DNA of 24,184 nt, taken from contig USCB01000026.1 in the NCBI GenBank assembly GCA_900553125.1, forward strand, positions 1-24,184. Direction: 5' to 3'. This document shows, one piece after another, positions 21,140 through 24,184 of this stretch; the stretch's first letter is position 1; every line of letters starts with the position of its first letter. Source of the DNA: an uncultured Clostridium sp. (GTDB lineage Bacteria; Bacillota; Clostridia; TANB77; CAG-508). Position numbers and translations under genes: made by a program. The notes under the pieces are model-generated. The model was not told the origin of the DNA, did no database searches, and was given only the letters and a program-made list of their open reading frames with translations.

Positions 21140-23704
21140 TTACATTCCAGTTAATGGTAAAACCTTATAAACTTTAGTTTTCCAATTTGAAAATTTACTT
21201 AAATTATATCCTTTATAACTTGACTGCAAACAAACTTTGTTTTCGAAAATCTCTTCACTCTTCACACTTGAATTTATCTTAGCAAAAATTAATGTATCTT
21301 CTTCACTTTTAAAACCAATATCGACTGTTCCAAAATCTAATTTAATATTAGTTATAAATTCGTTATCAGATAATTCTTTAGAAAAATCAATTTCATCAGA
21401 ATTTTTTGTATTTATATCTTCAAGCATTAAAACATAATCTTCACTAAAATTAGTCTTATAATATAAATTATAGCTATTTTCTTGATTATATGTTCCTAGT
21501 TTTATTTTAGTAATTCTTATAAAATCAGTTGGTATTTCGTCTTCCCATATAAAATTTTCTAACTCTACATTACCAGAATTTTTTAAGCTTATATTGTATT
21601 GTATTTCATCGCCAACAAATGCCTCATCTGGACCTTTTTTATTAATTTCTTCATCTGGATTTTTTGGTATATTTTCTAAATTTAAAGTTACAACTTGATG
21701 GTTATTTTTTATTTCTGTTTCATATACGTTTTTATCCAATAAATACCATTCATTTGTTTCTACTTCTTTTACTCTATAAAATCCTTTCTCTAGATCTTTA
21801 GATTTTGCCATTCCATTAGTATCTGTTGTTAATTTCTGAATTAAATTTCCCTTTTCATCATATATCTCAAATTTTACTCCTTCTAATGGCGAATCCTTTT
21901 TTGTTCCAGTTACTTTATTATCTTCTTTTGAAGTTTTTATAATTTGTATATATCCTTTTATTTTTTCATTTTCGATTTTAACTGTTTTTATTTGATTTTC
22001 CTCTAGAATAATTTCACTTATTTCATTTACTAAATCATATTTTTCATCAGTTTCTATTTCATGTAATCTTAGACTTTTATAATCTCTTAAAGGATATTTA
22101 TTAGTTAATGCCTCTCCGTTTTCATCGGTTTTTATTTTTTCTAATACATTACCATTACAATCTTGAACTTCAAACACTACATTAGGAATTTTTATTTCGT
22201 TATTTTCTTTATCCACTTTTATTACTTTAATTTGACCTTTTTTTAGTTCATCTTCCACTTTACTCGTAGTTGTTTCATTCCATTTTATTTGTAAATTTTG
22301 GTCTTCTGCTAAATTATACCACTCATTAGTACTTATTTCTTTTAATTTATAATTACCAGTTCTCAAATTTTTTATTTCTATTTTTCCATTAGCATCAGTA
22401 TAATATGTTCCAACATTTCTTCCTGTTTCTTCACTATATAACTCAAACCCAACATTTCCAAGAGCTATACTGTTATTTTCTTTATCTACTTTTAGTATTT
22501 CTAAATTTCCCTTTTTATGTTCATTTTCTATATCAATTAGAGCTGTTTTATTGTATTCTACACTTATAGAATATTCATTTTCTTCGTTTAATATATAATC
22601 TTCGTTAGATTTAATTTCTTTTGCATAATATGAACCCTGATACAAATTAGGAATTTCAATCTTTCCGTTTTCATCTGTTGTATAAGTTCCTATAATTTGC
22701 TTTTGAGAATTATATATTTCGAATACAGTATCTTTTATTCCCTTTTTTGTTTCATCATCTTTTTTATTTATTATAATTTTACCTGTATTTAAATTTAATT
22801 TTGTATTTATATTTGTTTCTAAATTTTGATATGAATTTGCAGTTAATAAATAGTCTTGTGTTCCTGATATTCTTGTTTTTCCATAAAACATAGGATAACT
22901 TTTTAAATTTGATTCAATTCCAACACTTATGTCTTTATCAGAATTCATATTTTCTTTTAAAATTTTTATTTTAAATTTTTCACTTGAATTAAAGTTTGTT
23001 TTTATATTACCATTTACATCTGTTAGAATATCTCCATTAGATAAACCTGAAACAGATTTTATATTGTAGTTCGATATTGTACTTCCACTATTTACTTTAT
23101 ATGTTATAGAATAGTAATCCCCATCTTCAACTAAATCTGTTATCTTCGAAATTTTTAGTTCGTTTGAAAATGTATCTGTTCCGTTTAATCCTATATCTAC
23201 TAAATTATGCAACGCTCTTAGCATTGCTTGTCCTTCACTATCATTTTCCTCTGCTATATACAAATTTATATCTGCTTGACCTATTAAACAATATATCGCA
23301 AATTTTGTTACTGCAAATGCATCATAATCAGACTCTAATCCCATTTCACTTGCCGTTTTATATGGATATCCATTTTTTACAGCTCGCCATACTTGCTTAT
23401 TTTCTATTATATTATCTACATCTACCGTATAACTATCGACCGCACCGACTCCATGAAGATCTCTATTTAAACAATATGCAGGGTAAAATTTATTATCTTT
23501 ATAATATCCTACTATGCTACATATCGAATATGTATACATTTTTTTATTTTCATTATAGTATTTTAAATGATATGGCGCATCACCTATTTTTACAATATAT
23601 GCTTCTTGAATTTCATATACTGCTTTTACTATATTTATTGCATTTGAAATAAATATTATTGCTATAAATAATATTATTGGTATTGTTTTTAGTTTTTTTA
23701 ACAT
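21140..23704 (-). CDS. Secreted SpaA/Cna-B repeat surface protein with thioester-type N-domain and LPLTG end
   Basis: 854 residues. A signal peptide spans about 1-28 (LKKLKTIPIILFIAIIFIS, then ...IVKA). Residues 30-175 resemble the thioester (TQXA-type) adhesin domain, with Cys78 in FYPAYCLNRD, but the TQxA motif reads TKFA (133-136), so no thioester glutamine is present there. Four SpaA-like (Cna-B fold) repeats follow, starting near GKIIINKKDD, GNLEILKVDK, GQIKVIKVDK and GYIQIIKTSK. Each has the E-containing strand (KEI/HEI/KEV) that in this family forms isopeptide bonds with lysine. A DUF11-like domain then begins near GPDEAFVGDEIQYNI. The protein ends VLPLTGM with no membrane anchor. It is probably a secreted or wall-linked adhesin or pilin-like protein. 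AAGGAGG lies 6 nt before the ATG. Confidence 0.88.
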   Translation of the reverse strand: MLKKLKTIPIILFIAIIFISNAINIVKAVYEIQEAYIVKIGDAPYHLKYYNENKKMYTYSICSIVGYYKDNKFYPAYCLNRDLHGVGAVDSYTVDVDNIIENKQVWRAVKNGYPYKTASEMGLESDYDAFAVTKFAIYCLIGQADINLYIAEENDSEGQAMLRALHNLVDIGLNGTDTFSNELKISKITDLVEDGDYYSITYKVNSGSTISNYNIKSVSGLSNGDILTDVNGNIKTNFNSSEKFKIKILKENMNSDKDISVGIESNLKSYPMFYGKTRISGTQDYLLTANSYQNLETNINTKLNLNTGKIIINKKDDETKKGIKDTVFEIYNSQKQIIGTYTTDENGKIEIPNLYQGSYYAKEIKSNEDYILNEENEYSISVEYNKTALIDIENEHKKGNLEILKVDKENNSIALGNVGFELYSEETGRNVGTYYTDANGKIEIKNLRTGNYKLKEISTNEWYNLAEDQNLQIKWNETTTSKVEDELKKGQIKVIKVDKENNEIKIPNVVFEVQDCNGNVLEKIKTDENGEALTNKYPLRDYKSLRLHEIETDEKYDLVNEISEIILEENQIKTVKIENEKIKGYIQIIKTSKEDNKVTGTKKDSPLEGVKFEIYDEKGNLIQKLTTDTNGMAKSKDLEKGFYRVKEVETNEWYLLDKNVYETEIKNNHQVVTLNLENIPKNPDEEINKKGPDEAFVGDEIQYNISLKNSGNVELENFIWEDEIPTDFIRITKIKLGTYNQENSYNLYYKTNFSEDYVLMLEDINTKNSDEIDFSKELSDNEFITNIKLDFGTVDIGFKSEEDTLIFAKINSSVKSEEIFENKVCLQSSYKGYNLSKFSNWKTKVYKVLPLTGM

Positions 23705-23710
23705 TAATTC

Positions 23711-23729
23711 CTCCTTAATTTTATAGGAG
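23711..23729 (-). promoter_or_regulatory. Possible hairpin hiding the surface protein ribosome binding site
   Basis: In the minus-strand leader CTCCT (RNA side, 23729-23725) can pair with AGGAG (23715-23711) across a 9-nt loop, covering the Shine-Dalgarno sequence. Only 5 bp, so the effect is uncertain. Confidence 0.35.
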
Positions 23730-23772
23730 CTTTTTGAATTAATTTTTTTTAAAATATGAATTAACTTTGTAT

Positions 23773-23801
23773 ATATTATAATATTTTTGACGTTATGTCA
23801 A
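23773..23801 (-). promoter_or_regulatory. Promoter of the surface protein gene with inverted repeat at -35
   Basis: Minus-strand TTGACA (23796-23801) with TAATAT at 17 nt (23773-23778) or TATAAT at 15 nt (23775-23780). The -35 box is part of an inverted repeat TGAC-ATAAC-GTCA, and two copies of TTAATTCA lie 22 bp apart just downstream (23757-23764 and 23735-23742). Both could be regulator sites. Confidence 0.6.
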
Positions 23802-23868
23802 TAGTTTTGAAAAAAATTGTTTTAATTAAAAATTATTGAGGTATTTTAGTTTTAAATGAGGTTATCAA

Positions 23869-23964
23869 TTACCCTGCATCATTATAAACTTCACTTGTAA
23901 TACCTACTATTTTAAGTTCATCCTTTACGTTATTATATCTAATTATTTTGCTAAATTCTAGCAA
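23869..23964 (-). pseudogene. Possible coding remnant downstream of tRNA-Asn
   Basis: A frame without ATG reads LEFSKIIRYNNVKDELKI, then VGITSEVYNDAG and a stop. The composition looks protein-like, but there is no ribosome binding site and only a TTG could start it. It may be the C-terminal scrap of a lost gene or chance. The rest of 23830-23980 shows nothing else I can support. Confidence 0.22.
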
Positions 23965-23965
23965 A
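23947..23965. repeat. Short inverted repeat downstream of the rRNA operon end
   Basis: TTTGCTA and TAGCAAA form a perfect 7-bp stem with a 5-nt loop. No T-run follows on either strand. It may be a secondary RNA structure after the terminator at 23970-23997. Confidence 0.4.
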
Positions 23966-23969
23966 CAGA

Positions 23970-23997
23970 CAAAAAATAACAGATAATTGCTTATCCG
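23970..23997 (-). terminator. Terminator of the 5S rRNA-tRNA-Asn transcript
   Basis: Minus-strand CGGATAA, tetraloop GCAA, TTATCTG form a 7-bp stem (one G-U pair), followed by TTATTTTTTG. It lies 11 nt after the tRNA 3' end. Confidence 0.7.
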
Positions 23998-24007
23998 CTA
24001 TTCTTTA

Positions 24008-24083
24008 TGGCTCCTCGTGCTGGGCTCGAACCAGCGACCTATCGGTTAACAGCCGAGCGCTCTACCAACTGAGCTAACGAGGA
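24008..24083 (-). tRNA. tRNA-Asn (anticodon GTT)
   Basis: 76 nt including an encoded CCA. The acceptor stem TCCTCGT pairs with ACGAGGA and the discriminator is G. The D arm is GCTC-AGTTGGTA-GAGC, the anticodon loop is CTGTTAA (GTT, asparagine), and the T arm is GCTGG-TTCGAGC-CCAGC. The first pair of the anticodon stem is C-T, a mismatch. It lies about 11 nt after the 5S rRNA gene on the same strand, a common arrangement at the end of clostridial rRNA operons. Confidence 0.97.
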
Positions 24084-24094
24084 ATATATAAAAC

Positions 24095-24184
24095 TAGCGA
24101 CAACCTATCTTTCCAGCAGGGTAACCCGCAAGTATTTTCGGCACATTTGAGCTTGACTTCTGTGTTCGGGATGGGAACAGGTAT
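24095..24184 (-). rRNA. rrf: 5S ribosomal RNA, 5' part beyond the window edge
   Basis: On the minus strand CCTGTTCCCATCCCGAACAC, then AAGTCAAGC and GCCGAAAATACTTGCGGG, match the conserved 5S loops B, C and E. About 90 nt of the usual 115-118 are present. The 3' end, placed near 24094-24096, is not certain to the base. It is followed by tRNA-Asn. Confidence 0.93.

Noticed and set aside
23164..23652. 162-codon plus-strand frame opposite the surface protein gene
   Set aside because: It is antisense to a well-supported coding region, extremely rich in Leu/Tyr/His as expected from the complement of AT-rich code, and has no ribosome binding site.

Overview
The window reads as chromosome of a very AT-rich Gram-positive bacterium of the Clostridia/Bacillota type. 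Supporting signs are strong AGGAGG-like ribosome binding sites, consensus TTGACA-17-TATAAT promoters, a ctsR-mcsA-mcsB-clpC heat-shock operon with a CtsR box, SecG and a zinc-ribbon L32, an LPxTG-type SpaA surface protein, and a VanZ protein. Species cannot be fixed from sequence alone. An uncultured gut-type Clostridia member fits best.

Layout. 1-4291 (minus strand): an exopolysaccharide/capsule operon read leftwards from a good promoter. It holds a membrane phosphoglycosyltransferase that primes the lipid carrier, a broken GT4 remnant, two GT4 glycosyltransferases and a GT2 enzyme cut by the left edge. 4310-4819: VanZ. 4916-6448: an unusual protein with a degenerate helicase N-lobe and two PD-(D/E)XK nuclease-like domains, divergent from a small two-helix membrane protein (6584-6859). 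6900-7361: rpmF-secG. 7551-9398: asnB. 9427-12966: an intracellular sugar module, a glucoamylase-family (PF10091/GH144-like) protein followed by a frameshifted GH3 beta-glucosidase. 13048-14968: an RNase H-like/winged-helix fusion, a Nudix remnant, a NadR-like nucleotidyltransferase and a membrane-anchored protein of unknown function. 15154-16017: a CDF metal transporter preceded by T-tracts repeated every 11 bp. 16113-20665: the clp operon, flanked and interrupted by two families of repeats. 20874-21041: a 55-residue ORF. 21140-23704: a large secreted SpaA/DUF11 protein ending exactly at LPLTGM. 24008-24184: tRNA-Asn and the 3' part of 5S rRNA, the end of an rRNA operon on the minus strand.

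How the genes work together. The left operon builds a lipid-linked polysaccharide. The clp operon is autoregulated by CtsR: promoter, CtsR box, hairpin and ribosome binding site lie within about 130 bp upstream of ctsR. Its McsB lacks several residues that are normally invariant in phosphagen/arginine kinases, so arginine-phosphorylation control may be altered here. The most system-like novelties are the helicase/tandem-nuclease gene with its divergent membrane partner, the RNase H-winged-helix fusion, and the palindromic repeat family around the clp operon. All functions are inferred by reading the sequence; no database search was run.
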